Part shown: positions 41,630 to 51,835 of the stretch, piece by piece
How positions within the stretch are numbered: position 1 is the stretch's first letter
Layout: each line of letters starts with the position of its first letter
Assembly (NCBI RefSeq): GCF_009928415.1
Contig: NZ_JAABNN010000002.1
Span: forward strand, 62,001-126,000
Reading direction: 5' to 3'
DNA length: 64,000 nucleotides
DNA from: Bacillus sp. USDA818B3_A
GTDB lineage: Bacteria > Bacillota > Bacilli > Bacillales > Cytobacillaceae
Program-made: the position numbers and the translations under genes
Notes under the pieces: generated by a model
What the model was told of the DNA's origin: nothing
Seen by the model: the letters and a program-made list of their open reading frames with translations, nothing else
Databases searched by the model: none

Positions 41630-43750
41630 TTACTCTTTTGCTGCTTCTGCCTTTTCACGCTGCTCTTTTAAAACAGCTTTACGCGACAAGTTTACGCGGC
41701 CTTGTTTATCTATTTCCGTTACCTTAACTAATATTTCATCGCCTATTTTCAAGACATCTTCCACTTTTCCTACGCGCTCTTCCGCAAGTTCAGAAATATG
41801 GACAAGTCCGTCTTTTCCTGCAAAAATTTCAACAAATGCACCGAACTTTTCAATCCGTTTAACTTTACCAAGATACATTTGTCCAACTTCCACTTCACGG
41901 ACAATATCTTCAATAATCTTTTTCGCTTTTTGATTCATTTCCTGATTGGCTGAGGCAATAAATATGGTTCCATCTTGCTCAATGTCAATCTTAACACCAG
42001 TTTCTTCGATAATCTTATTGATTTGTTTACCGCTTGGTCCAATTACATCGCGAATTTTATCTGGATTGATGTTCATCGTTAAGATTTTAGGCGCAAACTG
42101 TGAAAGCTCAGTTCTTGGTTCTGTTATTGTAGCGAGCATAGAATCTAAAATATGCATTCTGCCTACCTTTGCCTGCTGAAGGGCTTCTTCTAGAATCTCA
42201 CGGGAAAGACCTTCAATCTTGATATCCATCTGAAGTGCAGTCACGCCTTTTGCGGTTCCTGCAACCTTAAAGTCCATGTCACCAAGATGGTCTTCCATAC
42301 CTTGAATATCAGATAATACGGTATAATGCTCTCCTGATTTCACAAGTCCCATTGCAATCCCGGCAACAGGTGCTTTAATTGGAACACCAGCATCCATCAT
42401 CGCTAACGTACTAGCACAAATACTAGCTTGTGAGGTAGAACCATTTGATTCAAGTACCTCGGACACAAGTCGGATCGTATATGGGAAATCCTTCTCGTTC
42501 GGAATAACTGGCTCAAGGGCACGTTCACCTAGTGCACCATGTCCAATTTCACGTCGGCCTGGACCACGAATTGGGCCTGTTTCCCCGACACTAAAGGAAG
42601 GGAAATTATAGTGGTGCATAAACCGTTTTTCTTCCTCAATTCCTAATCCATCGAGGATTTGAACATCTCCCATGGCACCAAGCGTACAAATACTTAGAGC
42701 TTGTGTTTGTCCGCGGGTAAATAAACCTGAACCGTGGGTACGTGGAAGGATGCTGACTTGAGAAGACAATGGACGAATTTCATCAATTTTACGGCCATCT
42801 GGTCGAACCTTTTCAACCGTGATTAAACGACGAACTTCACCCTTAACAATCTTGTCCAAAATCTGCTTAACCTGCTTCATGTCTTCGTCTGTCGCTTCTT
42901 GTTCTTCGTATCTTGCAATTACTTGGTTTTTTACCTCTTTAATTGCATCCTCACGGGCGTGCTTTTCTTGAACTTGAATGGCCTTTACCATATCAGCTTC
43001 GCAAAGCCCTCTAACCTCGGCTTCTAGTTCCTGGTCAATTTCATATAATGTAATTTCTCTTTTTTCTTTACCAATTTCTGCAACAATTTTTTCTTGAAAC
43101 TCAATTAACCGCTTGATTTCATCATGTCCAAACATGATTGCTTCAAGCATGGTTTCTTCAGGAACTTCTAATGCACCCGCTTCTACCATGTTAATCGCAT
43201 CTTTTGTCCCTGCGACCGTTAAATGAATATCACTTTTTTCTGCTTGTTCAACGGTTGGATTAATAATAAATTCGTTATTCACGCGGCCAACCACCACACC
43301 GGCAATCGGACCCTCGAATGGAATATCAGATGTACTTAGTGCCAATGATGAGCCAAACATTGCAGCCATTTCAGTGGAACAATCTTGGTCCACACTCATA
43401 ACAATACTGATTACCTGGACATCATTTCTAAACCCATCTGCAAAAAGCGGTCGAATCGGACGGTCAATTAAGCGGCTTGCTAATATTGCCTTTTCACTTG
43501 GACGCCCTTCACGCTTAATAAAGCCGCCTGGAATTTTACCGACAGCATATAGACGTTCTTCATAGTTAACTGTTAATGGAAAAAAGTCGAGATTCTTTGG
43601 TTCTTTTGACGCAGTTGCTGTACTCAATACAGCTGTATCACCATAGCGGACCATTACTGCACCGTTTGCTTGCTTCGCTAATTGACCAATTTCTACCGTT
43701 AATTTCCGGCCGGCCCACTCCATAGAATATTCATGTTTTAGTTGTTCCAT
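41630..43750 (-). CDS. pnp: Polynucleotide phosphorylase
   Basis: PNPase degrades RNA 3' to 5' by phosphorolysis. The 706-residue protein has two RNase PH domains ([19 protein letters not shown] and [22 protein letters not shown]; catalytic region [20 protein letters not shown]), a KH domain with [22 protein letters not shown] near residue 567 and an S1 domain ([22 protein letters not shown]). ATG follows AGAGAGGGG. It comes after rpsO as in most bacteria, separated by two hairpins. Confidence 0.99.
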   Translation of the reverse strand: MEQLKHEYSMEWAGRKLTVEIGQLAKQANGAVMVRYGDTAVLSTATASKEPKNLDFFPLTVNYEERLYAVGKIPGGFIKREGRPSEKAILASRLIDRPIRPLFADGFRNDVQVISIVMSVDQDCSTEMAAMFGSSLALSTSDIPFEGPIAGVVVGRVNNEFIINPTVEQAEKSDIHLTVAGTKDAINMVEAGALEVPEETMLEAIMFGHDEIKRLIEFQEKIVAEIGKEKREITLYEIDQELEAEVRGLCEADMVKAIQVQEKHAREDAIKEVKNQVIARYEEQEATDEDMKQVKQILDKIVKGEVRRLITVEKVRPDGRKIDEIRPLSSQVSILPRTHGSGLFTRGQTQALSICTLGAMGDVQILDGLGIEEEKRFMHHYNFPSFSVGETGPIRGPGRREIGHGALGERALEPVIPNEKDFPYTIRLVSEVLESNGSTSQASICASTLAMMDAGVPIKAPVAGIAMGLVKSGEHYTVLSDIQGMEDHLGDMDFKVAGTAKGVTALQMDIKIEGLSREILEEALQQAKVGRMHILDSMLATITEPRTELSQFAPKILTMNINPDKIRDVIGPSGKQINKIIEETGVKIDIEQDGTIFIASANQEMNQKAKKIIEDIVREVEVGQMYLGKVKRIEKFGAFVEIFAGKDGLVHISELAEERVGKVEDVLKIGDEILVKVTEIDKQGRVNLSRKAVLKEQREKAEAAKE

Positions 43751-43830
43751 ATTTTTACCCCTCTCTAACTAAATCCTTAGAAGGATGATACGAAAGAAAG
43801 TACTCTCGGTTAATCATCAAACTAATCATA

Positions 43831-43851
43831 TAAAAAAAGCCTTTAAAGCTT
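43831..43851 (-). terminator. Weak hairpin in the rpsO-pnp spacer
   Basis: AAGC (43837-43840) pairs with GCTT around CTTTAAA, followed by seven T on the minus strand. It may be a second terminator or a processing site near the pnp leader. Confidence 0.4.
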
Positions 43852-43929
43852 ATTGTTTAAACCAAATTATTTATAGTATGCACAGAAAAGCTAAGACTTA
43901 AAATTATGTATAAAAAATGTTTTTTTGCT

Positions 43930-43956
43930 AACAAAAAAGCGGGAAAACTCCCGCTT
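43930..43956 (-). terminator. rpsO terminator
   Basis: AAGCGGGA (43937-43944) pairs with TCCCGCTT (43949-43956), followed by TTTTTTG on the minus strand. Confidence 0.88.
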
Positions 43957-43963
43957 CTGTTAA

Positions 43964-44233
43964 CTAACGACGTAGACCAAGCTTATTGATTAATACACGG
44001 TAACGTTGAACATCTTTATTACGTAAGAAAGTTAAAAGATTACGACGTTTACCTACCATTTTCAAAAGACCGCGACGTGAGTGGTGGTCTTTCTTGTGTG
44101 TACGTAAGTGCTCGTTCAAATTATTGATTGATTCTGTAAGGACAGCGATTTGAACTTCTGCAGATCCAGTGTCGCTTTCATGAGTTTTGTACTCACTGAT
44201 AAGTTCGTTTTTACGTTCTTGAGTGATTGCCAT
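43964..44233 (-). CDS. rpsO: 30S ribosomal protein S15
   Basis: S15 is a primary 16S rRNA-binding protein of the 30S platform. The 89-residue product [20 protein letters not shown] ... [20 protein letters not shown] has exact family length and conserved basic helices. The start is ATG at 44233 after GGAGGTG. The leader contains a stem-loop that may bind S15 for autoregulation, as known in Geobacillus. Confidence 0.99.
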   Translation of the reverse strand: MAITQERKNELISEYKTHESDTGSAEVQIAVLTESINNLNEHLRTHKKDHHSRRGLLKMVGKRRNLLTFLRNKDVQRYRVLINKLGLRR

Positions 44234-44273
44234 CCGGTTCACCTCCTGAAATTTTCATATCCCCTGTTACCGA

Positions 44274-44297
44274 GCAAGCGTCGGAGACTCGACTTGC
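44274..44297 (-). promoter_or_regulatory. Candidate S15 autoregulatory leader stem in rpsO mRNA
   Basis: In the rpsO 5' leader GCAAGTCG and CGACGCTTGC-type arms pair (outer GCAA/TTGC, inner GTCG/CGAC, 2-nt bulge) around a 6-nt loop. It ends about 40 nt before the start codon. S15 represses its own mRNA in related bacilli; assignment here rests on position and shape only. Confidence 0.4.
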
Positions 44298-44318
44298 CAA
44301 GTAAAGGTTTCTAATACG

Positions 44319-44346
44319 TATATAAGAATACAAGGTTTTCCGTCAA
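44319..44346 (-). promoter_or_regulatory. Candidate sigma-A promoter of rpsO
   Basis: TTGACG (44346-44341), 16-bp spacer, TATATA (44324-44319) on the minus strand. Confidence 0.6.
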
Positions 44347-44400
44347 AATGCAAGTTAAAACCTGAACATTTTATAAGAAAACCTTCTTTTTGCAACTAAG

Positions 44401-45354
44401 TTAGAAAGAATGTCGATTCTTTTCAAAATAGTCTAGGGTATTTAGCTTATCATTTTCGATCTGGGCAACTAGTTCATTAATGCCAGCAAATTTCTGTTCT
44501 TTGCGGAGATAAAGATGCCATTCAATCTCTACCTCTTGACCGTAGATATCCTCATTAAATTCAAATAAATGGACTTCTACGGATAGTTTGAGTAATTCTT
44601 TATTAAAGGTAGGTTTATAACCGACATTACATACTCCCTCGTACAATCTATTATTCACCCTTAACCTTACCGCATAGACCCCAACTGGCGGGATGATATA
44701 TTCATCTTCCATATCCACATTGGCAGTAGGAAAGCCAATTGTGCGGCCTCGTTTGTCCCCATGTACAACAGTACCTGATGTTGTATAAAATCTTCCGAGA
44801 AGGACTTTAAGTTCGATGATCTCGCCTTCACTTAGAAGGCGGCGAATTCTTGTAGAACTTACCTTTTCATCCCCTTGTACAAATTTGGGGATAACTGAAA
44901 AAGTAAACTGATCCCGTGAATGAAATGGCAGTGTCTCCATATTCCCTTTCCCCATCCGGCCATAGGTAAAATCAAATCCGGCAACAACATGTTGAACTTT
45001 TAAACCAATCACAAATTGATCAATAAACTCCTGTGGCAGCAGATGGGCAAATTCTGGAGTAAACTCTATGATAAATAGATAGTCAATCCCTAATTCTTCA
45101 ATAATTTTCACTTTTTCTGATAATGGGGTAATAAAGTGAACATGCTTCGTATTTTTCCCTAACACCACAGAGGGATGCGGGTCAAAAGTCATAACCGCAC
45201 TGGCCAGTCCTTTTCTTTCTGCCTGATTCTTGGCCTCAAGGATTACCTGTTGATGCCCGCGGTGAACGCCATCAAAATATCCTAGAGCCATGGCTAAAGG
45301 AGGCAATTCTTTGTTTGCTGTATCAATAGGGTAACTAAGCCTTAGTACTTCCAA
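44401..45354 (-). CDS. ribF: Bifunctional riboflavin kinase / FAD synthetase
   Basis: RibF (RibC in B. subtilis) makes FMN and FAD from riboflavin. The 317-residue product has the N-terminal adenylyltransferase domain (MALGYFDGVHRGHQQVI near residue 23, VVAGFDFTYGRMGKGN, VSSTRIRRLL) and the C-terminal riboflavin kinase domain (VVHGDKRGRTIGFPTANVDM near residue 185, CNVGYKPTF). TTG at 45354 lies 6 nt after AAGGTG and fits the family length; the GTG three codons earlier overlaps that site. It lies between truB and rpsO. Confidence 0.97.
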   Translation of the reverse strand: MEVLRLSYPIDTANKELPPLAMALGYFDGVHRGHQQVILEAKNQAERKGLASAVMTFDPHPSVVLGKNTKHVHFITPLSEKVKIIEELGIDYLFIIEFTPEFAHLLPQEFIDQFVIGLKVQHVVAGFDFTYGRMGKGNMETLPFHSRDQFTFSVIPKFVQGDEKVSSTRIRRLLSEGEIIELKVLLGRFYTTSGTVVHGDKRGRTIGFPTANVDMEDEYIIPPVGVYAVRLRVNNRLYEGVCNVGYKPTFNKELLKLSVEVHLFEFNEDIYGQEVEIEWHLYLRKEQKFAGINELVAQIENDKLNTLDYFEKNRHSF

Positions 45355-45386
45355 AAAACTCACCTTTTCTATTCCGTACCTTATTA

Positions 45387-46304
45387 TTATATATCGTTTC
45401 GTAACACCTTAACGGGTTTGAGCAGGTCCTGCTTATTTGGGTGTTTTGCATAAATAGCCAGTGCAGTTCCATCATCCGTTTCAGCTATAATCGGTCCGTT
45501 AATTGTTTTCAAATGGTCAGGTATCTCTAACAGCGCACCATTTTTCACTTTCTCTGCTACTTTATCATTAATCCGGAGTTTCGGCAAATGAGAAAGTGCT
45601 GATTCTAATGGTCTTAACACGTTTGAGATGGTCCCTTCTTCCATATTTTTTTCGATATCTTCAAAGGTCAAACAATCCTCTAAAGAAAAGCTCGCCGATT
45701 GAGTCCTTTGTAAATAAGACATATGTGCAGGGAAACCAAGCTTTTCCCCCATCATTACAGCTAATGTTCTGATATATGTCCCTTTACTGCAGTGTACTTG
45801 AAAGCGAAATGAGATAGTCTCACCTTCAAATTGTTCCCTGTCATCCAGTAATTCGATGGAGTATATCGAAACAATCCTTGTCGGTCTTTCTACTTCTATC
45901 CCTTTACGTGCATATTCATAAAGGCGGACACCTCCCACCTTAACAGCTGAATACATTGGCGGGGTTTGCTCGATTTCGCCTGTGAGCGAATGTAAGACTC
46001 CGATTATTTCTTCTCTTGTAATGGTACGATTAACTGTTTTTCTTACCACTACTTCACCAGAGGCATCTTCTGTTGTTGTGGAATATCCTAGTGTTACTTC
46101 ACCTAGGTAGGCTTTACCCGCATCTGTTATGTATTCCGCTACCTTTGTTGCTTTTCCAATACAGATTGGAAGGACGCCTGTAACATCAGGATCTAATGTG
46201 CCTGTGTGACCGACCTTTTTCGTTTTTAAAATCTTCCGCAGTCTGAATACACAATCATGTGAGGTCAGTCCAGCAGGTTTAAATAAAGGTAATATCCCTT
46301 CCAT
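45387..46304 (-). CDS. truB: tRNA pseudouridine(55) synthase TruB
   Basis: TruB isomerises U55 in the T loop of tRNAs. The 305-residue product has LFKPAGLTSHDCV, the catalytic aspartate in KVGHTGTLDPDVTGVLPIC near residue 38, and YSCSKGTY-like CSKGTYIRTLAVMMGE. A C-terminal PUA-like extension follows. ATG at 46304 follows GGAAGGGG. It is between rbfA and ribF. Confidence 0.98.
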   Translation of the reverse strand: MEGILPLFKPAGLTSHDCVFRLRKILKTKKVGHTGTLDPDVTGVLPICIGKATKVAEYITDAGKAYLGEVTLGYSTTTEDASGEVVVRKTVNRTITREEIIGVLHSLTGEIEQTPPMYSAVKVGGVRLYEYARKGIEVERPTRIVSIYSIELLDDREQFEGETISFRFQVHCSKGTYIRTLAVMMGEKLGFPAHMSYLQRTQSASFSLEDCLTFEDIEKNMEEGTISNVLRPLESALSHLPKLRINDKVAEKVKNGALLEIPDHLKTINGPIIAETDDGTALAIYAKHPNKQDLLKPVKVLRNDI

Positions 46305-46341
46305 TTCATTACCCCTTCCCAATTCATTTTAAGATAACATT

Positions 46342-46369
46342 AAAAAAAGGGATAGACATTTGTCTATCC
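46342..46369 (-). terminator. Terminator after rbfA
   Basis: GGATAGACA (46350-46358) pairs with TGTCTATCC (46361-46369), followed by seven T on the minus strand. Confidence 0.85.
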
Positions 46370-46370
46370 A

Positions 46371-46745
46371 CTATTCTTCTTTATGATTTTGTAACGGTTT
46401 ATCATCATCGGTATGCAATTGATGAAGAAGGGTTTCAATCCGGTTTCCGTAATCGATTGATTCATCCCATTCAAAGATGATTTCTGGAGTTTTACGAAGG
46501 CGGATACGGTGGCCTATTTCTGTGCGAATAAATCCTTTCGCTTTGGCAAGGCCCTTTAAAGTATTCTCCCTTTGTTCATCGTCACCTAATACCGATATAT
46601 ATACTTTTGCTTGTTGAAGATCGCCTGTAACTTGGACATCCGTTACGGTCACAAATCCAATCCGTGGATCTTTTATCTTCCGTCCGATAATGTCACTAAG
46701 TTCTTTTTTCATTTGTTCTCCAACACGATTTGCTCTGTGGCTCAT
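46371..46745 (-). CDS. rbfA: 30S ribosome-binding factor RbfA
   Basis: RbfA is a KH-fold protein that assists late 30S maturation and cold adaptation. The 124-residue product contains [24 protein letters not shown]-like [21 protein letters not shown] and [24 protein letters not shown] at 46745 follows GAGGTG. It lies downstream of infB and ylxP with no terminator between. Confidence 0.97.
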   Translation of the reverse strand: MSHRANRVGEQMKKELSDIIGRKIKDPRIGFVTVTDVQVTGDLQQAKVYISVLGDDEQRENTLKGLAKAKGFIRTEIGHRIRLRKTPEIIFEWDESIDYGNRIETLLHQLHTDDDKPLQNHKEE

Positions 46746-46762
46746 TGCATTCACCTCTTAAC

Positions 46763-47044
46763 TTAAAGCCATTCTATCTCGGTGATTGTTCGTTCAATTT
46801 CAGGAAAGGAGTCGATTAGTTTTAATGCATTCTGTAATTCATGCTCCGTGGATACCTTGGTTGAAGTAACAACAGCTATGGCAATTTTGGTTCTTTGCCA
46901 GACATCTTGATAATCCACTTCTGCAACCGATACATTAAACTTTTGTTTTAAACGTGTTAGTATCCGCTGCAGAACCGCCCGTTTCTCTTTTAAAGAATGA
47001 GCATCATAAATTATGCATTCACATTCGGCTACGCCGACAATCAT
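46763..47044 (-). CDS. ylxP: YlxP-like DUF503 protein
   Basis: A 93-residue DUF503 protein: [22 protein letters not shown] and [21 protein letters not shown] are typical. It is always found between infB and rbfA in Bacillus and is presumed to help ribosome assembly, without proof. Its ATG overlaps the infB stop by 4 bp. Confidence 0.9.
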   Translation of the reverse strand: MIVGVAECECIIYDAHSLKEKRAVLQRILTRLKQKFNVSVAEVDYQDVWQRTKIAIAVVTSTKVSTEHELQNALKLIDSFPEIERTITEIEWL

Positions 47045-49350
47045 TTACGCTCGACTTCTTCCATAATATAAGCCTCAATGATATCTCCCTCTTTAACATC
47101 ATTGAAGTTTTTGATAGTAATACCACATTCGTATCCTTGTGCAACTTCTTTAGCGTCGTCTTTAAAGCGTTTTAAAGCATCGATTTGTCCTTCAAAGATA
47201 ACAACACCATTTCGAATTAAACGGATTCCGCTGTCACGAGTGATTTTACCATCGGTTACATAAGAACCAGCAATCGTACCAACCTTAGATACTTTAAAGG
47301 TTTGACGAATTTCTGCCTGCCCAATAATTTTTTCTTGGAATTCAGGGTCAAGCATCCCTTTCATCGCTGCTTCAATCTCTTCAATTACTTTATAAATAAT
47401 CCGGTGCAGGCGTACGTCCACTTTTTCAGCTTCTGCCGCACGTTTGGCATTCACATCCGGACGAACGTTAAAACCAATTACAATCGCATTTGACGCTGCG
47501 GCAAGGGTAACGTCGGATTCATTAATGGCACCCACACCATTATGAATGATTTTAATATTAACGCCTTCAACGTCAATTTTTTGCAAGGAAGCTGCCACGG
47601 CTTCTGCGGATCCCTGAACATCAGCTTTTAAGACAATGTTTAGGTCCTTCATTTCACCTTGCTTTAATTGCTCAAATAAATTATCCAGGCTGACAATCGA
47701 CTTTTCGCCACGATGGGCTGCGAGTGCCACTTGTGCACGTGCTTCACCAATTTGACGAGCGGTTTTTTCATCTTCAAATACGACGAAACGATCCCCTGCT
47801 TGCGGTACATCATTCAAACCAGTAATTTCAACAGGAGTAGATGGTCCAGCTTCTTTCACGCGGCGGCCTTTATCATTGACCATTGCACGAACACGGCCAA
47901 ACGTGTTTCCTACAACAATTGGATCACCTATCTTTAGTGTACCATTTTGGACTAATAATGTTGCAACAGAACCGCGGCCCTTATCGAGTTGGGCTTCAAT
48001 TACTGTGCCAGCCGCATTTCGGTTTGGATTTGCTTTATATTCTTCTACTTCACTGACAAGCAGAATCATCTCAAGCAAGTTATCGATTCCCTCACCTGTT
48101 TTAGCGGATAGTGGTACAAATATAGTATCCCCACCCCAGGCTTCTGATACTAATCCATGTTCAGTTAATTCCTGCATCACACGATCGGCATTGGCAGCTT
48201 CTTTATCCATTTTATTAACGGCTACAATAATTGGTACTTCTGCTGCTTTTGCATGGTTAATGGCTTCAACTGTTTGAGGCATCACACCATCATCAGCTGC
48301 AACCACAAGAATTGTGATGTCAGTAATTTGAGCACCACGGGCACGCATCGTTGTAAAAGCAGCGTGTCCAGGCGTATCTAAAAAGGTGATTTTTTTACCG
48401 TTTTCCACTACTTGGTATGCACCAATATGCTGGGTAATTCCTCCAGCTTCACCTTCAGTTACTTTTGTATTCCGGATGGAATCAAGTAAGGTTGTTTTAC
48501 CATGGTCAACGTGTCCCATAATCGTAACAACTGAAGGTCTTTCGACTAAGTTTTCCTCAGCGTCTTCTGTAAAATACACTTCTAAATCAGTGGCATCGAT
48601 TTTAATTTCCTCTTCTACTTCGACCCCATACTCGCCTGCGATTAGTTCAATCGCATCTTTATCAAGCACCTGATTGATGGTTGCCATAACACCGAGTAAG
48701 AATAATTTTTTAATGATTTCGGATGGTTCGCGATAAATCTTTTTCGCTAATTCTCCAACCGTTAAAGATTCAGTAAAGGTAATTTTAGCTGGAAGCTCTT
48801 TTTCCTTTTTCTTTACTGGCTGTGAGTGTTGAACTGGCGTGTGAGCCTTCTTCTTCTTATTATTGTTATTATTACGATTTTGGTTATTATTATAAGGCCT
48901 AGCCTTAGATTTATCAGCATTATTAAATACTTTGTTTTCTTTTGATTGAGTTTCCTGATTTTGCTTTTTACCTTCCACCTTTTTTGGTGGTGAGACAACT
49001 TTTACCTTGCTAGGAGCTGTATTATTGTCTGCAGCTTCCTCAAATGCTTTCGGTGATTTCGCCTGAACTTGAGGTTTTTGACCGCCTTGAGCCGGTCTTT
49101 GATTTTGGCGGTTTTGCTGTCCGTTCGGACGGGCACTTGGACGATTTTGCTGCCCATTATTTTGTTTGGGTTGGGAAGTAGTACCTTCTGCCTTTTTGTT
49201 AAATGTGGCATCTAGCTTTTTTATATCTGCATCTTCTATTGTTGCCATATGATTAGAAACCTCTATATTCATTTCTTTTAGTTTGTTAATGATTTCTTTG
49301 CTTGAAATATTGTGTTTTTTTGCGTATTCATAAACACGGATTTTACTCAT
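47041..49350 (-). CDS. infB: Translation initiation factor IF-2
   Basis: IF-2 is the GTPase that delivers initiator tRNA to the 30S subunit. The 769-residue protein has an N-terminal IF2N domain ([18 protein letters not shown]), a long Q/N/K/P-rich disordered linker (about residues 55-185), a second IF2N domain and the G domain with [17 protein letters not shown] near residue 278, DTPGHAAF and NKMDK, then domains II to IV. ATG at 49350 follows GGGGGTG. The asparagine-rich stretch ([15 protein letters not shown]) is a low-complexity expansion. Confidence 0.99.
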   Translation of the reverse strand: MSKIRVYEYAKKHNISSKEIINKLKEMNIEVSNHMATIEDADIKKLDATFNKKAEGTTSQPKQNNGQQNRPSARPNGQQNRQNQRPAQGGQKPQVQAKSPKAFEEAADNNTAPSKVKVVSPPKKVEGKKQNQETQSKENKVFNNADKSKARPYNNNQNRNNNNNKKKKAHTPVQHSQPVKKKEKELPAKITFTESLTVGELAKKIYREPSEIIKKLFLLGVMATINQVLDKDAIELIAGEYGVEVEEEIKIDATDLEVYFTEDAEENLVERPSVVTIMGHVDHGKTTLLDSIRNTKVTEGEAGGITQHIGAYQVVENGKKITFLDTPGHAAFTTMRARGAQITDITILVVAADDGVMPQTVEAINHAKAAEVPIIVAVNKMDKEAANADRVMQELTEHGLVSEAWGGDTIFVPLSAKTGEGIDNLLEMILLVSEVEEYKANPNRNAAGTVIEAQLDKGRGSVATLLVQNGTLKIGDPIVVGNTFGRVRAMVNDKGRRVKEAGPSTPVEITGLNDVPQAGDRFVVFEDEKTARQIGEARAQVALAAHRGEKSIVSLDNLFEQLKQGEMKDLNIVLKADVQGSAEAVAASLQKIDVEGVNIKIIHNGVGAINESDVTLAAASNAIVIGFNVRPDVNAKRAAEAEKVDVRLHRIIYKVIEEIEAAMKGMLDPEFQEKIIGQAEIRQTFKVSKVGTIAGSYVTDGKITRDSGIRLIRNGVVIFEGQIDALKRFKDDAKEVAQGYECGITIKNFNDVKEGDIIEAYIMEEVERK

Positions 49351-49370
49351 TTGTTTCACCCCCGCTAGAT

Positions 49371-49673
49371 TTAATCGAGCAACGTTACCAACTTCTTTGC
49401 AAATCCATGATCCAAAACAGCTACAACAACGCGGGCTTCTTTGCCAATTGCCTGACCAAGAAGATATCGATCTTCCACGAATTTCAAAGGCACATGATAG
49501 GAATTACATTTATCTGTAATTTTTTTTGTTGTATTTGCTGATGCATCTTTTGCCAGTAAAACGAGTTTTGCCTTATTATTTCGGATTTCTTTAAGGGCAA
49601 GCTCTTCACCTGATATGATTTTACGCGCTCGATTGGCTAAGCCAAGCAATGACATCCATTGATTGTCCTTCAT
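49371..49673 (-). CDS. ylxQ: YlxQ, L7Ae/L30e-family RNA-binding protein
   Basis: A 100-residue L7Ae-fold protein: [41 protein letters not shown] and [20 protein letters not shown]. It probably binds kink-turn RNA or ribosomal RNA; the role in Bacillus is not firmly known. Spacing from GAAGGAG to the ATG is long (about 14 nt). It sits between rnpM and infB in the nusA operon. Confidence 0.92.
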   Translation of the reverse strand: MKDNQWMSLLGLANRARKIISGEELALKEIRNNKAKLVLLAKDASANTTKKITDKCNSYHVPLKFVEDRYLLGQAIGKEARVVVAVLDHGFAKKLVTLLD

Positions 49674-49681
49674 TTGGATAG

Positions 49682-49954
49682 TCAGTTCTCCTTCTCTATT
49701 AACTCAAGTAGTTCTTCATAGATTGTATCTTGAATCGGTACTTCTAAATGGTTAGACAAGGTGTTTTTTTTCTTGGCTAATAGTACAGCTTCTTTGTTCT
49801 TTGAAAGGTATGCACCTCGGCCCGATTTCTTTCCAGTCAAATCGATCGATACTTCCCCTTCTTTTGAACGAACGATGCGAACGAGTTCTTTTTTCGGTTT
49901 CATTTCACCGGTTGCTATACATTTACGCATAGGAACTTTTTTCTTTGTGTTCAC
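49682..49954 (-). CDS. rnpM: RnpM (YlxR), RNase P modulator
   Basis: The YlxR family protein (90 residues) has [21 protein letters not shown] and [14 protein letters not shown], the conserved basic RNA-binding patches. In B. subtilis it binds the RNase P RNA and modulates RNase P. GTG at 49954 is chosen because GAGGTG lies 9 nt upstream and the length then matches the family; a GTG 12 bp earlier overlaps that site. It belongs to the rimP-nusA-rnpM-ylxQ-infB operon. Confidence 0.93.
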   Translation of the reverse strand: MNTKKKVPMRKCIATGEMKPKKELVRIVRSKEGEVSIDLTGKKSGRGAYLSKNKEAVLLAKKKNTLSNHLEVPIQDTIYEELLELIEKEN

Positions 49955-49971
49955 TCCGCCATTCACCTCAC

Positions 49972-51096
49972 CTAGTCATCTAACTCTTCTTCAAAGTCAA
50001 GATCTGTATCCACTTGGTCGTCAAATAATCTGATTGTTTCTTCACGTGGATAAATTCCTAGTTCACGTGCTTCTGTTTCTGATTTGATATCAATTTTCCA
50101 GCCGGTTAATTTTGCTGCAAGACGGGCGTTCTGGCCGCGTTTACCAATTGCCAGGGAAAGTTGATAATCCGGAACCACCACTGTGGTTGCCTTATCTACT
50201 TCGTTTACTGCAACATCAAGCACTTTAGAAGGGCTTAGTGCATTAGCAACAAACACAACAGGGTCATCTGACCACTTAACAATATCTATTTTCTCACCCT
50301 TTAGCTCATTGACTACAGCTTGGACACGGGTACCTTTTGGACCAACACATGATCCAACTGGATCAACTTCAGGATTATCAGAATGAACAGAGATTTTCGA
50401 GCGGTCGCCGGCTTCACGAGCGACTGATTTAATTTCAACCGTGCCGTCATAAATTTCCGGTACCTCGATTTCAAATAATCTCTTTAATAATCCAGGGTGT
50501 GTACGTGACACAAAAATTTGCGGGCCTTTAGTTGTTTTTTCAACTTTAGTAATAAATACTTTAATTCGATCATGCGGTTTATAACGTTCATTGGGTATTT
50601 GTTCATTTACAGGTAACAACGCTTCAATTTTCCCAAGACTGACATAAATAAATTTAGAATCAAGTCTTTGGACGATTCCCGTCATGATATCTTCTTCTCG
50701 GTCAATAAATTCAGAATAAATAATTCCTCTTTCTGCTTCTCTTACACGCTGCGTAACAACTTGTTTCGCGGTTTGAGCAGCAATTCTGCCGAAATCTTTT
50801 GGAGTAACTTCCATTTCGACAACGTCTTCCACTTGATAATTCGGGTTAATTCGCTGGGCATCTTCTATAGAAATCTCCAGGCGTGGATCAAATACCTGAT
50901 CAACTACTTCTTTACGTGCAAACACACGCATAGAACCCGTTCCTAAATTTAAATCGATGCGGACATTTTGAGCTTGATTGAAATTTCTGCGATAAGCTGA
51001 AATTAATGCTGCTTCAATTGCGTCAATCAAAATGTCTCTGGAAATCCCTTTTTCTCTTTCCAGTATTAAAAGAGCATCTAATAATTCGCTGCTCAT
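49972..51096 (-). CDS. nusA: Transcription termination/antitermination factor NusA
   Basis: NusA binds RNA polymerase and RNA to modulate pausing, termination and antitermination. The 374-residue protein has the N-terminal polymerase-binding domain ([20 protein letters not shown]), an S1 domain ([21 protein letters not shown] near residue 135) and two KH domains ([41 protein letters not shown]), then an acidic end. Length is normal for Bacillus, which lacks the proteobacterial C-terminal repeats. ATG follows AGGGGG. Confidence 0.98.
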   Translation of the reverse strand: MSSELLDALLILEREKGISRDILIDAIEAALISAYRRNFNQAQNVRIDLNLGTGSMRVFARKEVVDQVFDPRLEISIEDAQRINPNYQVEDVVEMEVTPKDFGRIAAQTAKQVVTQRVREAERGIIYSEFIDREEDIMTGIVQRLDSKFIYVSLGKIEALLPVNEQIPNERYKPHDRIKVFITKVEKTTKGPQIFVSRTHPGLLKRLFEIEVPEIYDGTVEIKSVAREAGDRSKISVHSDNPEVDPVGSCVGPKGTRVQAVVNELKGEKIDIVKWSDDPVVFVANALSPSKVLDVAVNEVDKATTVVVPDYQLSLAIGKRGQNARLAAKLTGWKIDIKSETEARELGIYPREETIRLFDDQVDTDLDFEEELDD

Positions 51097-51135
51097 TTGC
51101 TTGTATCCCCCTAATCCTTTTTAAATTTTCTTTTT

Positions 51136-51606
51136 TTATGAAAAGGAAACTGCTAAGCGTGCACTTGCTATTTTCTCAAATGGAATATTAATCAATTTTT
51201 TCCGTGTCTTGATTTTTATCTCAATCACCACTTGTTCACCGTTAAATTCCACTAATTTGCCTTCGAACTTGTTTTCTCCATCGATGGGTTCATAGGTTTT
51301 AACAAATACATTTTTCCCGATGGATCTTTCATAATCAGTTGCCTTTTTTAATGGCCGCTCTGCTCCTGGCGATGATACTTCTAGGAAATAGTTATGAGGA
51401 ATTGGATCCAGTTCATCCAATTTTTCACTTAAGCGTTCGCTTACCAAGCCGCAGTCCTCTATATCAACACCCGTATCCTTATCGATATATACGCGGAGGA
51501 ACCAGCTTTTTCCTTCTTTCACATATTCGACTTCCACTAGTTCTAATCCAAGTTCTTGAAAAATTGGTGCAGCCAGCTCTTCTACAACTTCCGTTACATT
51601 GCTCAT
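51136..51606 (-). CDS. rimP: Ribosome maturation factor RimP
   Basis: RimP helps assemble the 30S subunit. The 156-residue product shows [62 protein letters not shown] and a C-terminal SH3-like domain. ATG follows GGAGG. It is first in the nusA-infB operon, after polC and its hairpin. Confidence 0.97.
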   Translation of the reverse strand: MSNVTEVVEELAAPIFQELGLELVEVEYVKEGKSWFLRVYIDKDTGVDIEDCGLVSERLSEKLDELDPIPHNYFLEVSSPGAERPLKKATDYERSIGKNVFVKTYEPIDGENKFEGKLVEFNGEQVVIEIKIKTRKKLINIPFEKIASARLAVSFS

Positions 51607-51730
51607 GCTTTACCTCCTTTTCTTTTATTATTCCACCCAAATTCTATGTAGTTCACGGAAAGTTTTATCAAGTTATACAAAAACAATAGTAAACAAAACC
51701 AAGATGCAATACGCAGCTTGGTTACATAAC

Positions 51731-51755
51731 GAAAGAGTGGGTTTCCCCACTCTTG
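51731..51755 (-). terminator. polC terminator (weak T tract)
   Basis: AAGAGTGGG (51733-51741) pairs with CCCACTCTT (51746-51754) around TTTC. Only TTTCGTT follows the stem, so termination is probably partial. Confidence 0.6.
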
Positions 51756-51835
51756 AACTCGAGAGTATTTCTTAGTATTTCCAATAAAACTATACCATAA
51801 CCATTGTTGATATGCAAACCCAAAGCGGAAGTGCC

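Noticed and set aside
47713-48277. Plus-strand ORFs opposite infB
   Set aside because: Shadow frames of the conserved IF-2 G domain.
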